Shown here: piece by piece, positions 41,470-50,456 of the stretch
How the letters are laid out: the number at the start of each line of letters is the position of its first letter
Numbering within the stretch: the first letter of the stretch is position 1
Assembly: GCF_022664455.2 (NCBI RefSeq)
Contig: NZ_JAKRKC020000001.1
Location: 5,027,001-5,091,000 of the forward strand
DNA from: Actinomadura luzonensis
Lineage (GTDB): Bacteria > Actinomycetota > Actinomycetes > Streptosporangiales > Streptosporangiaceae
DNA length: 64,000 bases
Direction: 5' to 3'
Position numbers and translations under genes: made by a program
Notes under the pieces: generated by a model
Database searches by the model: none
Told to the model about the DNA's origin: nothing
Seen by the model: the letters and a program-made list of their open reading frames with translations, nothing else

Positions 41470-43014
41470 TCAGGCGGGGTTGAGCTGGGGACGGCCGGGC
41501 TCGATGACGAAGGAGCCGGAGGTGTAGGCGGGGGCGTACGGCTCGGTCACCCGGGACAGGGAGCGGAAGTCGACCTTCATCTCCTGCTGGGTGAGCCGGG
41601 CGCGGACGTAGCCGCGGCGGCCGTTGAAGAACTTGACGTGCGGGTTCTCGTTGAGCAGGACCTGCGTGTTCGGGTACTCGTCGAGCCCGTTGCCCGCGCT
41701 GGTGACCGAGGTGGTGACCAGCTCGACGGCGACGGACCTCGACTCGGGGTCGGCGTAGTCGCGCTTGACCTCGCCCGCCCAGTGCGAGTGCACGTCGCCG
41801 GTGAGGACGACGGCGTTGCGCCGGTAGGCGTCGATGGCGGCGGTCAGCCGGTTGCGGGAGGCGACGTAGCCGTCCCAGCCCTCGTTCGAGTACCCCTTGC
41901 CCTCGCCGTTGGTCCAGTCCATCTCCATGAGGAAGACCTGCTGGCCGAGCAGGTCCCAGGTGGCGCGGGAGTCCTTGAGCCGGGCGTCCAGCCACGTCTC
42001 CTGCTCCTGGCCGAGGATGGTCCTGTTGGGGGCGAACCGGTCGAGGCAGTCGGGGCCGACGGTGCCGCTCCTGCCGGTGCAGGCGTACAGGTCGCGGTAC
42101 TGCCGGGTGTCGAGCAGGTGCAGGTTGGCCACCTCGCCCCAGCGGATGCTGCGGTGCAGCCGCAGCGCGGCGCCGTCGGGCTTCTGGGCGCGGCGCAGCG
42201 GCATGTTCTCGTAGTACGCCTGGAACGCGGCGGCGCGGCGCTGCAGGAACGGCGGGTCGGGCTGCTCGGGCACGTCGCCGGCCCAGGCGTTCTCGATGTC
42301 GTGGTCGTCCCACACCACGACCCAGGGCGCGATGGCGTGGGCGAGCTGCGAGTCGGGGTCGGCCTTGTGCTGGGCGTGCCGCAGCCGGTAGCCGGCCAGG
42401 TCGAGGCATTCGCCGCCGGCCTGGTCGCGGACGGGGTACTTGTAGTCGCCGTACTCGTAGATGTAGTCGCCGAGGAAGGCGACGAGGTCGGGCTGGTCCT
42501 CGGCCATCCGCCGGTACGGGGTGAACCAGCCGGCCTGGTAGTCGGCGCACGAGGTGAACGACAGGTTCAGCGCCCGGGAGCGGGTGCCGGGGGCGGGGGC
42601 GGTCAGCGTGCGGCCGGCCGGGCTGATCTTGCCCTCGGCGCGGAAGCGGTAGAAGTACTCCGCGCCGGGGTCGAGGCCCTCCAGCTCGACGTGCACGCTG
42701 TGCGCGGCCTCGGGCCGGGCGATTTCGGTGCCGCGGCGCACGACGTGGCGGAAGCCGTCGTCCCTGGCCAGCTCCCACTGCACGGGCACGGCCCGGGCCG
42801 GCATGCCGCCGAGCCCGTCGAGCGCGACGGGGTCCATGGCGAGGCGGGTCCACAGGACCACGCCGTCGGGGCTGGGCTCGCCGGAGGCGACGCCGAGCTG
42901 GAAGGGGTCGGACAGAGGGGCGCGGCGGGCCGCCGCGCGCACGGGGGCGGCCCCCAGTGCGGCGGTCAGGCCCAGGCTCGCGCCCCCGGCGAACAGAGAA
43001 CGCCGGGTGATCAT
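41470..43014 (-). CDS. phoD: PhoD-type alkaline phosphatase/phosphodiesterase
   Basis: 514 aa with a Tat signal (MITRRSLFAGGASLGLTAAL). The PhoD N-terminal Fn3-like domain contains GVASGEPSPDGVVLWTRL. The metallophosphatase core has the family signatures TSCADYQAG, FLGDYIYEYG, VWDDHDIENAW and VLTGDVHSHWAG. PhoD enzymes need Ca/Fe, are exported folded, and hydrolyse phosphomonoesters and diesters including wall teichoic acid. Its place inside a glycoside-hydrolase/sugar-importer operon rather than a Pho regulon is unusual. Confidence 0.93.
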   Translation of the reverse strand: MITRRSLFAGGASLGLTAALGAAPVRAAARRAPLSDPFQLGVASGEPSPDGVVLWTRLAMDPVALDGLGGMPARAVPVQWELARDDGFRHVVRRGTEIARPEAAHSVHVELEGLDPGAEYFYRFRAEGKISPAGRTLTAPAPGTRSRALNLSFTSCADYQAGWFTPYRRMAEDQPDLVAFLGDYIYEYGDYKYPVRDQAGGECLDLAGYRLRHAQHKADPDSQLAHAIAPWVVVWDDHDIENAWAGDVPEQPDPPFLQRRAAAFQAYYENMPLRRAQKPDGAALRLHRSIRWGEVANLHLLDTRQYRDLYACTGRSGTVGPDCLDRFAPNRTILGQEQETWLDARLKDSRATWDLLGQQVFLMEMDWTNGEGKGYSNEGWDGYVASRNRLTAAIDAYRRNAVVLTGDVHSHWAGEVKRDYADPESRSVAVELVTTSVTSAGNGLDEYPNTQVLLNENPHVKFFNGRRGYVRARLTQQEMKVDFRSLSRVTEPYAPAYTSGSFVIEPGRPQLNPA

Positions 43015-43024
43015 CGGGGGGTCC

Positions 43025-44326
43025 TTACTTGACGGTGGCGTTGCCTTCGGCGACGGCCTGGTCGGCGGCCTGCCGCGGAGAGAGTTTCCCGAGGTACATC
43101 TCGTTGAAGAGCTGGTTGAGCTTGGTCTCGAAGCCCGTGAAGCCGGTGGTGATCGGCAGCGGGAAGGTGGTGCCCTCGGCCTCCTTCGCGAACGGGGTCA
43201 CGTCCACGTTCTTGGCCTTCCAGTAGTCCACGTAGCCCTGTTCGAGGCCGTTGAGCGCGGGGAAGACGTAGCCGCCGTCGGCCATGATCTTCTGCGCCTC
43301 GGCGGTGCCGAGGAACTGGGCGAGCTTCATGGCCTCCTGCGGGTGGTCGCTCTTGGCGTAGACGGCCTCGGCCAGGCCGTTGAGGTTGACGGCGCGGCCG
43401 GCCGGGCCCTCCGGCATGAGCGCGACGCCCACCTGGAACGTGGCCTCGGGCGCGACGAACGGCAGCAGCGCGTTGTTGGCGGGGAACATCGCGACCTGGC
43501 CCGCCTTGAACATGTCGGTGACCTTGCCGGTCGGCGGGTTGGTCCGGGTCGCGGGCGGCGAGACGTGGTGCTTGTTGACCAGGTCCACGCCGAACTGCAG
43601 GGCCTGGACGGCGGCCGGGTCGTTGAAGGCGTACTTGCCGAAGGGCTTGTCGACGAGCTTGCCGCCGTTGGAGACCACCCAGTTCATCCACTGCGTCTGG
43701 TAGTGGTTCCAGGAGGCGAAGCCGTAGGTCCTGACCTTGTCCGGGTCGAAGCCGGGCTCGTCCGGGTGCTTGCCGGCCTCGTCCACGGTGAGCCTGCGGG
43801 CCGTGTCGAGCAGGGTGCCGCTGCCGTCGGCGGCCCAGGTGAGCTTGTCGGGCATCTCGACGCCGGCCTTGGCGAACAGGTCCTTGTTGTAGAGCAGGCC
43901 GACGATGCCCCAGTCCTTCGGGACGCCGTACAGCTTGCCCTCGTAGGTGAAGGAGCCGACCACGGTCTGGTGGTACTTGGCGGTGTCCACCTGCACGGGG
44001 GCGAGGACGCCCTTGGTGACGAACTCGGGGAACTGGGTGGGCGTCATCCAGAACACGTCCGGGGCGCTGCCGCCGACCACGTCCGCGGTGAGCTTGGTCC
44101 AGTACTGGTCGTAGGGCAGCAGCTCGACGGTGACGTCGATGCCCGGGTTGGCCTTCTCGAAGGCCGCCATGACCTGGTCGTAGCCGGCCTTCTGCTGCTC
44201 GTCCCAGAGCCGGTAGGTCAGGGTGACCTTGCCGGGGTCTCCTCCGGTGGACGAGCAGCCGGGCAGGACGAGCATGGCGGCGCCGAGCAGCGCTCCGGCC
44301 CAGCGAATCCGGGGGGTTTGCATCAT
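43025..44326 (-). CDS. ABC sugar-binding lipoprotein
   Basis: 433 aa. Lipoprotein signal MMQTPRIRWAGALLGAAMLV with lipobox LPGC (Cys about 25). MalE-like body: LTYRLWDEQQKAGYDQVMAA, GGSAPDVFWMTPTQF and YGVPKDWGIVGLLYNKDLF. It delivers ligand to the permeases encoded directly upstream. It is followed 10 nt later by phoD. The ligand is unknown; galactosides or GlcNAc-containing glycans are suggested by the linked enzymes. Confidence 0.9.
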   Translation of the reverse strand: MMQTPRIRWAGALLGAAMLVLPGCSSTGGDPGKVTLTYRLWDEQQKAGYDQVMAAFEKANPGIDVTVELLPYDQYWTKLTADVVGGSAPDVFWMTPTQFPEFVTKGVLAPVQVDTAKYHQTVVGSFTYEGKLYGVPKDWGIVGLLYNKDLFAKAGVEMPDKLTWAADGSGTLLDTARRLTVDEAGKHPDEPGFDPDKVRTYGFASWNHYQTQWMNWVVSNGGKLVDKPFGKYAFNDPAAVQALQFGVDLVNKHHVSPPATRTNPPTGKVTDMFKAGQVAMFPANNALLPFVAPEATFQVGVALMPEGPAGRAVNLNGLAEAVYAKSDHPQEAMKLAQFLGTAEAQKIMADGGYVFPALNGLEQGYVDYWKAKNVDVTPFAKEAEGTTFPLPITTGFTGFETKLNQLFNEMYLGKLSPRQAADQAVAEGNATVK

Positions 44327-44340
44327 TCGCTGACCTCTTC

Positions 44341-45150
44341 TTACTTGAGGCCGGTGAGGACCACCGACCTGACGATGTGCTTCTGGAAGAAGATGAAGAC
44401 GGCCACCATCGGCACCAGCGCGATCAGGCTGCCGGCCATCATGAGGTGGTAGTCCACGCCGATCCCCGACTTCAGGGTGGCGATCGCGACGGTGATGACG
44501 CGGGTGTCGTCGCCGCTGGTGATGATCAGCGGCCACAGGAAGCTGTTCCAGGAGGAGATGACGGTGATGATGGCGAGCGTGCCGAGCGCGGGCCGGCACA
44601 GCGGCAGCATCACGCGCAGCAGGATCGTCATCGGCCCGGCCCCGTCGATGCGGGCGGCCTCCTCCAGCCCGGCGGGCAGGGTCTTGAAGAACTGCCGCAT
44701 CAGGAAGATCCCGTACGGGCTGCCGAGCAGGTACGGCACGAGCAGGCCGTACCAGGTGTTGACCAGGTCCAGCTCGCGCATGATGAGGAACAGCGGGATC
44801 ATCGTGACGGCGCTCGGCACCATCATCGTGGCGACGTACAGCCAGAACAGCACGTCCCTGCCGCGGAAGCGCAGCCGGGCGAAGGCGTAGGCGGCGAAGG
44901 TGGTGAACAGCAGCTGCCCGGCCGTGAGCAGCGCCGTCATCACGACGGTGTTGAGCACGTAGCGGGGGAAGTCGCCGGCCAGCATCTCGGCCAGGTTCGC
45001 CGTGGTGGGCGGCAGGCCGGGCAGCCACGGCGCGGTCGTGCTGAGCTGCGCCTGCGTCTTGAACGCGGTCAGCACCACCAGCAGGTACGGGAACAGCGAC
45101 ACGAAGGCGCCGAGCGTGAGCACGGCGTACAGCAGGAAACGCTTGGCCAT
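44341..45150 (-). CDS. ABC transporter permease, MalG type
   Basis: 269 aa, six helices. N-terminal SLFPYLLVVLTAFKTQAQL and EAA loop GLEEAARIDGAGPMTILLRV (about 160-179). It follows the MalF-type gene by 6 nt. It forms the membrane channel with that protein; no ATPase is encoded in the operon. Confidence 0.9.
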   Translation of the reverse strand: MAKRFLLYAVLTLGAFVSLFPYLLVVLTAFKTQAQLSTTAPWLPGLPPTTANLAEMLAGDFPRYVLNTVVMTALLTAGQLLFTTFAAYAFARLRFRGRDVLFWLYVATMMVPSAVTMIPLFLIMRELDLVNTWYGLLVPYLLGSPYGIFLMRQFFKTLPAGLEEAARIDGAGPMTILLRVMLPLCRPALGTLAIITVISSWNSFLWPLIITSGDDTRVITVAIATLKSGIGVDYHLMMAGSLIALVPMVAVFIFFQKHIVRSVVLTGLK

Positions 45151-45156
45151 GGCTCC

Positions 45157-46092
45157 TCAGCTCAGGTCGTAGGTGGTGCGCTTGCCGAAGAAGCGGACCT
45201 GCGCCAGCGTCACGGCGAAGATGACCGCGAACAGCAGCGTCGACAGCGTGGCCGCGTAGCCGAAGTCGAACTCCTTGAACGCGGTCTGGAAGATGCGGAA
45301 GTTCAGCACCTCGGTGCTGTGGCTCGGGCCGCCGTCGGTCATCGCGTAGACCGTGTCGAACACCTGGAAGGCGCCGATCAGGTTGGTCACCGTGACGAAG
45401 AACATCGTGGGGTTCAGCAGCGGCAGCGTCACCCGCCAGAAGCGCTGGGCGGGAGTCGCGCCGTCCACGGCGGCGGCGTCGTGCAGCTCGCGCGGGATGC
45501 CCTGCAGCCCGGCCAGGAAGAACAACATGTTGTAGCCGGTGTGCTGCCAGACGCTGACCAGCGCGACGGCGGGCAGCGCCCAGGACGGGTCGGACAGCCA
45601 GTCGGGGCCGGTGACGCCGACCAGGGCGAGCGCGCTGTTGAGCGCGCCCTCGCGCGGATCGAAGATCCAGTCCCAGATGAGGCCGAGCACGATCGGCGTC
45701 GCCATCCACGGCACCACGAACAGCGACCGGTAGAGCCGCAGCCCCTTCACCCGCCGGTCGAGCAGCACCGCCAGGGCGAGGGCCAGCACGGTCTGCAAGG
45801 GGATGGACAGCAGCACGTAGCCGGCGGTGACGGCGAGCGAGTGCCAGGTCGCGCCGTCGCCGGCCAGCCGGCGGTAGTTGTCCAGCCCGGCGAACTCGGG
45901 GGCCGACAGCAGCTCCCAGTCGAACAGGCTCAGCACCAGGACGATGACCATCGGCAGCAGCAGGAACGCCACCACGCCGAAGAGGCTGGGGGCGATGAAC
46001 AGGTAGGCGTGCCGGTCGCCGCCGCGCCGCGCGCGCCGGGTGGCCGGCCGCTCGCCCGCCACCAGCGCGCCGGGGGCCGTGCTGCTGGTCAC
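45157..46092 (-). CDS. ABC transporter permease, MalF type
   Basis: 311 aa. Charged N-terminus, then six helices beginning AYLFIAPSLFGVVAFLLLPM. The EAA loop is ELHDAAAVDGATPAQRFWRV. GTG 46092 overlaps the GH36 stop (GTGA), so hydrolase and permease are translationally coupled. Confidence 0.9.
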   Translation of the reverse strand: MTSSTAPGALVAGERPATRRARRGGDRHAYLFIAPSLFGVVAFLLLPMVIVLVLSLFDWELLSAPEFAGLDNYRRLAGDGATWHSLAVTAGYVLLSIPLQTVLALALAVLLDRRVKGLRLYRSLFVVPWMATPIVLGLIWDWIFDPREGALNSALALVGVTGPDWLSDPSWALPAVALVSVWQHTGYNMLFFLAGLQGIPRELHDAAAVDGATPAQRFWRVTLPLLNPTMFFVTVTNLIGAFQVFDTVYAMTDGGPSHSTEVLNFRIFQTAFKEFDFGYAATLSTLLFAVIFAVTLAQVRFFGKRTTYDLS

Positions 46093-47390
46093 GACGGCTC
46101 CGTGGCGGTGGGCACCAGCAGGCGCCGGGTGGTCTCCAGGCCCCAGGCGTCGAGAGCGGCGATCGGGTCGCTGGAGCCGCGCAGGCCGCCGCCGGCCTCG
46201 ATGTGGGCCGCCCACTCCGCGCGGGCCTCCACCTCGGGCCGGACGATGAGGCAGTCCGGGTCGTTGACCCACCAGCGGGCGTGCAGGAACTCCCGCGCCG
46301 CGCCCGTCAGGCGGGCGCCGAGCTGCGACGGCTGGCTGATGTCGCCGGACCTGGGGTGCAGGGTGGGGGCGATGTCGGGGCTGACCCGCATGATGTCGAC
46401 CAGGCCGATGCTGGGCAGCATCGGGGCGCCGCAGCCGTGCAGCGTGGCCCCCTCCCCCGCGCCCCGGCGGACCAGCTCCAGGCCGCGCCGGTAGGCGGCG
46501 ATCGGGTCGAGGTCGTCGTGGCGGCGGCCGGGGAGGGCGCCCGCGTACAGGTAGTCGAGCTTGAAGTGGGTGATGCCCAGGGCGGCGAACGCGCGGAAGA
46601 CGCCGGTCAGGTGCTCGGCCGCGCCGGGGTGGGTGACGTCGAGGACGGCGAGGTCCTGGTTCCACATGCGGCCGGCGTACGCGCCGCCGACCAGCCACTC
46701 GGGGTGCTCGTGGTACAGGCGGCTGTCGTGGCCGACCAGGAAGGGGGCGGTCCAGACGCCGGCCCGGCGGCCGGTGGCGAGGATCGCGTCCACGGCGCGC
46801 GGGAGGGAGCCGAAGCCGGGGCGCGGGTCGAGCCAGTCGCCGATGCCGGCCTCGTAGCCGTCGTCGACGAGGAACATGTCGGCGGGCAGGGCGTGGCGGG
46901 TGGCCAGCTCCAGGTTCTCCACGACGTCGGCCTCGGTGACCTTGTCCCAGTAGCCGTACCAGGTGCACCACATGGGCGGGACCGCGGGGAACGTGCGCCG
47001 CTCCGCGAGGCCGTCGGCCCAGGAGCGCAGGGCGGCGCCGAGGCCGCCCTCGGCGCGGTGGTGGCGGACCGGGCCGTCGGCCGAGATCACCAGCCGGCCG
47101 CCCTCCTCGCGGGCCCGGATCGAGGGCACCTCGTGCGGGCCGGGCGCGGACCACAGCTCCACCGAGCCGTCGCCCGGCTCGACGGCGAGCAGGCCCTCGC
47201 CCTGGAACACGCCGTCGGGGACGGGCGTGCCCGGGCGGTAGCAGAGGATCTGGATCGTCTCGTCGGCGGGCCGGGGCGGGGTCTCGTCCAGGCGGTAGGC
47301 GCCCGTGGGGCTCCACGACTGCCAGCCGTGCTCGAAGACGCGCGCGCGGCCCGGCACGTACGCGGTCTCGCCGATGTCAGCGAACGACAT
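46089..47390 (-). CDS. Alpha-galactosidase, GH36-type (cytoplasmic)
   Basis: 433 aa, much shorter than the classic 700-aa GH36 enzymes; the large N-terminal beta-supersandwich is reduced to about 130 residues. The catalytic barrel has MWCTWYGYWDKV, FLVDDGYEAGIGDW, the nucleophile Asp in THFKLDYLYAG (about 270) and the acid/base Asp in WWVNDPDCLIV (about 368). It has no signal peptide, so it acts on sugars after import. First gene of the operon, divergent from the ROK regulator; GAGGA lies 3 nt before the ATG. Specificity for alpha-galactose versus another alpha-glycoside is uncertain. Confidence 0.85.
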   Translation of the reverse strand: MSFADIGETAYVPGRARVFEHGWQSWSPTGAYRLDETPPRPADETIQILCYRPGTPVPDGVFQGEGLLAVEPGDGSVELWSAPGPHEVPSIRAREEGGRLVISADGPVRHHRAEGGLGAALRSWADGLAERRTFPAVPPMWCTWYGYWDKVTEADVVENLELATRHALPADMFLVDDGYEAGIGDWLDPRPGFGSLPRAVDAILATGRRAGVWTAPFLVGHDSRLYHEHPEWLVGGAYAGRMWNQDLAVLDVTHPGAAEHLTGVFRAFAALGITHFKLDYLYAGALPGRRHDDLDPIAAYRRGLELVRRGAGEGATLHGCGAPMLPSIGLVDIMRVSPDIAPTLHPRSGDISQPSQLGARLTGAAREFLHARWWVNDPDCLIVRPEVEARAEWAAHIEAGGGLRGSSDPIAALDAWGLETTRRLLVPTATEPS

Positions 47391-47410
47391 CAGTCCTCTT
47401 TCCTGTCAAC

Positions 47411-47431
47411 TTACGAAGGAGCGCTTCATTA
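47411..47431. promoter_or_regulatory. Imperfect inverted repeat, candidate ROK operator
   Basis: TTACGAAG-gagcg-CTTCATTA (6 of 8 arm positions pair) overlaps a minus-strand -10-like TAAGTT (47413-47408) in the 125-bp gap between the GH36 operon and the ROK gene. Confidence 0.35.
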
Positions 47432-47515
47432 GTAGCACGGGCGCGGGCGGCACGTACAGCCCGTTGATCCCTGTCATACTGGAGAGATAAAGAGGAGACC
47501 TACCTAAGGATGGCG

Positions 47516-48670
47516 ATGGCGGACGTACGCGGCGGCGACCTGTCCCGGCTGCGCCAGCTCAACTCGCTGACCGCCATCCGCGCGCTGCGCCGGGCGGGGC
47601 CGCTCACCCTGTCGGCACTGGCCGAGCGGACGGGCCTGTCGCGGCCGTCGATGAAGGAGGTCGCCGACGAGCTGATGGGCCTCGGCTGGGTGGAGGAGGT
47701 GCCGCCGAGCCCCGGCACCATGGGCCGGCCCGCCCGCCGCTACCGCTTCCGCGCCGACAGCGGCTACCTGGTGGGCGTCGACATAGGAGGTCACAACATC
47801 CGGGCCGCCCTGTCCGACCTGGACGGCGAGATCCTGGCCGAGACCCGGCAGCCGGTGCTGCCGGACGCGCCGCTGGAGGAGCGCCTGGCCGCCATCGAGC
47901 GGGCCGTGTCCGGCTGCCTGGCGCTGAGCCGCATCACCGTCGCCGACCTGTGGACGATCGCCGTCGGCACGATCGGCGTGATCGACGTCGAGGGCCGGGT
48001 CATCTACTCGGCCGCGGTGCCCGCCTGGCGCGACCTCGACCTCGCCGGGCGGCTGCGCGAGATGTTCCCCTGCCAGGTGCTCATCGAGAACGACAGCCGC
48101 CTGGCCACCATGGCCGAGACCCGGCGCGGCGTCGCCCGGGGCGCGGACGACGTGGTGTTCCTGCACGTCGGGCGGCGAATGGGCGCGGGCCTGGTGATCG
48201 GCGGGAAGGTGCACCGCGGGTTCGGGGCAGCGGCCGGGGAGATCTCGATGCTGCCCGAGGCGCGCTGGTTCGACGCGCCCGAGCACCTCAACACGTGCGC
48301 GTGCGTGCCGGAGGGCGTGCCGCCCGAGGACGCGGCCGGCCACACCCTGGCCGCCGCCCGCGACGGCGACCCGGCCGCCCTGGAGTGCGTCGAACGGTAC
48401 GTGGACGACCTGGCCGTGGGCACCGCCGCCATGGTGCTCATCCTCGACCCGCAGATGGTGGTGCTGGGCGGCGGCTTCTCCCGCTCGGCCGACGTGCTCC
48501 TGGAGCCGCTGCGGGCGCGGCTGGAGGCGCGGTGCATGCGGATGCCGGAGGTGCGGGCGTCCACACTGGGCGACGAGTGCGTGGTCGTGGGTGCCATCGA
48601 GTACGCCGTGGACCACCTCGACGGCCAGCTCTTCCCCCTGGACCGCGGCCCCCTCCCCATCACCCGCTGA
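47516..48670 (+). CDS. ROK-family transcriptional regulator of the GH36/PhoD operon
   Basis: 384 aa. Winged helix with TLSALAERTGLSRPSMKEVA (about 32-51). ROK domain with VGVDIGGHNIRAALSDLDG (about 84-102), ENDSRLATMAE and GAGLVIGGKVHRGFGAAAGE. The usual zinc-binding CxCGxxGC cluster is reduced to NTCACVPEG, so zinc binding is probably lost. AAGG lies 6 nt before ATG 47516; ATG 47510 is also in frame. Divergent from the operon it most likely controls. Confidence 0.88.
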   Translation: MADVRGGDLSRLRQLNSLTAIRALRRAGPLTLSALAERTGLSRPSMKEVADELMGLGWVEEVPPSPGTMGRPARRYRFRADSGYLVGVDIGGHNIRAALSDLDGEILAETRQPVLPDAPLEERLAAIERAVSGCLALSRITVADLWTIAVGTIGVIDVEGRVIYSAAVPAWRDLDLAGRLREMFPCQVLIENDSRLATMAETRRGVARGADDVVFLHVGRRMGAGLVIGGKVHRGFGAAAGEISMLPEARWFDAPEHLNTCACVPEGVPPEDAAGHTLAAARDGDPAALECVERYVDDLAVGTAAMVLILDPQMVVLGGGFSRSADVLLEPLRARLEARCMRMPEVRASTLGDECVVVGAIEYAVDHLDGQLFPLDRGPLPITR

Positions 48671-48705
48671 CCGCCCCCGCCCCCGCCCCGGCCGGGGGCG
48701 GCGGG

Positions 48706-49632
48706 TCAGGGGCGGCGGAGGCGGGCGCGGTACTCGCGGGGCGGGAGGCCGTACTCGCGGCGGAAGGCCCGGCTGAAGTGGAACGGGCTGGCGAAGCCCG
48801 ACGCGGCCGCCACCTGCCCGACGTCCAGGTCCGTCACCTCCAGCAGCCCGGCCGCGTGACGCAGCCGGGCCTGGCGGACCGCCCCCATCGGGGTGCCGCC
48901 GGTGCGCTCCGCGAACAGGTGGGCCAGGCGGGAGGGCGACAGGGCGACCGCGCGGGCCAGCGAGGCGACCGAGTGCGGCGCGGCGGGCCGGGCCGCGATG
49001 ATCGCCAGCACCCGCCGCACCCGCTCGTCCCCCTCCTCCCCCGCCCCCTCTGGCCGGGCCGACAGCCGAGCGGACGCGGCCGCCACCACCAGCACCTCCT
49101 CCACGGCTCCCAGCACCAGCTCCCGCGCCGGCCCCGCCCACACCATCGCCGGAGCCGCCGGCGCCCCGCCCTCCGCGTCGCCCGCTGCCGCACCCCTGTC
49201 AGGCGGTCCGGCGGGCGGCATCCAGTGGGCGTCGCGGAGGGCGCGGGCGAAGGCCGCGTCGAGGCGTCCGTGCAGCTCCTCCGGCACCCCGCCCACCACG
49301 TGCAGCCCCTCACCCCGCCGGTACGGCGCCAGCCACGCCCCCCAGGTCGCCCGCGGCTGGAAGTGCACCCACCAGAACCGCCACCGCCCGGCCCCCGGCG
49401 CGACCCGGTAGTGGTGCGGCACCCCGGGCCCCAGCACCGCCAGGTCGCCGGCCCGCACGGTGACCGCGCCGCCGCCCTGCTCCACGAGCCCGGCGCCCGC
49501 CTGCGTCCACATCAGCAGCCAGCTCAGCGACCCGCCGGGCCGCCGCGTGCCGTAGCCGGGGGCCTTGTCGTAGTGGCCCACGATCATCAGCTCGGCAGCA
49601 GGAAAAGACAAGTCCGCAGCATCCACAGGCAT
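48706..49632 (-). CDS. AraC-family transcriptional regulator
   Basis: 308 aa. The N-terminal cupin sensor (AGDLAVLGPGVPHHYRVAPG) precedes two C-terminal helix-turn-helices: SVASLARAVALSPSRLAHLF (about 223-242) and VGQVAAASGFASPFHFSRAF (about 273-292, the conserved AraC recognition block). Upstream of these is an Ala/Gly-rich linker. It is divergent from a phytanoyl-CoA-dioxygenase-family gene with a 35-bp gap and is presumably its activator. Cupin-type AraC proteins usually sense sugars or small metabolites. Confidence 0.88.
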   Translation of the reverse strand: MPVDAADLSFPAAELMIVGHYDKAPGYGTRRPGGSLSWLLMWTQAGAGLVEQGGGAVTVRAGDLAVLGPGVPHHYRVAPGAGRWRFWWVHFQPRATWGAWLAPYRRGEGLHVVGGVPEELHGRLDAAFARALRDAHWMPPAGPPDRGAAAGDAEGGAPAAPAMVWAGPARELVLGAVEEVLVVAAASARLSARPEGAGEEGDERVRRVLAIIAARPAAPHSVASLARAVALSPSRLAHLFAERTGGTPMGAVRQARLRHAAGLLEVTDLDVGQVAAASGFASPFHFSRAFRREYGLPPREYRARLRRP

Positions 49633-49654
49633 ACCGTTACCGCAGTCCGCTCCT

Positions 49655-49660
49655 TAGCGT
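49655..49660 (+). promoter_or_regulatory. -10 box, leaderless dioxygenase transcript
   Basis: TAGCGT ends 7 nt before the ATG at 49668, in the 35-bp gap between the AraC and dioxygenase genes. Confidence 0.5.
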
Positions 49661-49667
49661 GGAACGC

Positions 49668-50447
49668 ATGAGGCTGAACGACTTCCACGAACAGGGCTAC
49701 GTGCTGGTGCCCGGTCTCCTCGCCCCGGAGGAGGTGGCCGGGCTGCGCGACGCCTTCATGGCCCTCCACGCCGCGGGCCCGATCCCCGGCCACTTCACGC
49801 CCGCCCCGCAGGAGCCCGGCGCCCCGTACGACATCCTGCGCGACTACCCGCGCATCATGCACCCCCACCAGGTCAGCGACCTCGCCCTGCGCTACCTGCT
49901 GGACGCGCGCGTCGCCGCGATCCTGCGCGAGCTGCTGCAGGAGGAGCCGATAGCAGCCCAGAGCATGTTCTACTTCAAGCCGCCGGGCGCCAGGGGCCAG
50001 GCGTTGCACCAGGACAACTTCTACCTTCAGGTGGAGCCGGGCACGTGCGTCGCCGCGTGGGTGGCGCTCGACCGCGTGGACCGCGCGAACGGCGGCCTGG
50101 AGGTGGTGCCCGGCACCCACCTCATGGACCTGTTCTGCCCGGAGGACGCCGACCCCGAGGTGTCCTTCACCCGCGAGTACGTCCCGCCGCCGCCCGGCCT
50201 GGAGAAGGTCCCGGTCGACATGGAGCCCGGCGACGTGCTGTTCTTCAACGGCAGCCTGGTGCACGGCTCGGAGCCGAACACCACGGCCGACCGCTTCCGC
50301 CGCAGCTTCATCTGCCACTACGCCGGCCGCTCCGCCGAGCGCATCGCGGAGTACTACCCGACCCTCACCATGGACGGCGAGCCGGTGCGGCTGCTCCCGG
50401 CGGCCGGCGGCGGCCCCTGCGGCACGGAGATCTCCGGCCCGCACTGA
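49668..50447 (+). CDS. Phytanoyl-CoA dioxygenase (PhyH) family protein
   Basis: 259 aa. Fe(II)/2-oxoglutarate oxygenase fold: NDFHEQGYVLVPGLL at the start, the metal HxD motif ALHQDNFYLQ (about 115), the distal His in FFNGSLVHGSEPN (about 202) and the oxoglutarate Arg in RFRRSFICHY. It hydroxylates a small substrate that cannot be deduced; related proteins act on ectoine, sugars and natural products. It pairs with the divergent AraC regulator. Confidence 0.87.
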   Translation: MRLNDFHEQGYVLVPGLLAPEEVAGLRDAFMALHAAGPIPGHFTPAPQEPGAPYDILRDYPRIMHPHQVSDLALRYLLDARVAAILRELLQEEPIAAQSMFYFKPPGARGQALHQDNFYLQVEPGTCVAAWVALDRVDRANGGLEVVPGTHLMDLFCPEDADPEVSFTREYVPPPPGLEKVPVDMEPGDVLFFNGSLVHGSEPNTTADRFRRSFICHYAGRSAERIAEYYPTLTMDGEPVRLLPAAGGGPCGTEISGPH

Positions 50448-50456
50448 GCCGGAGCC

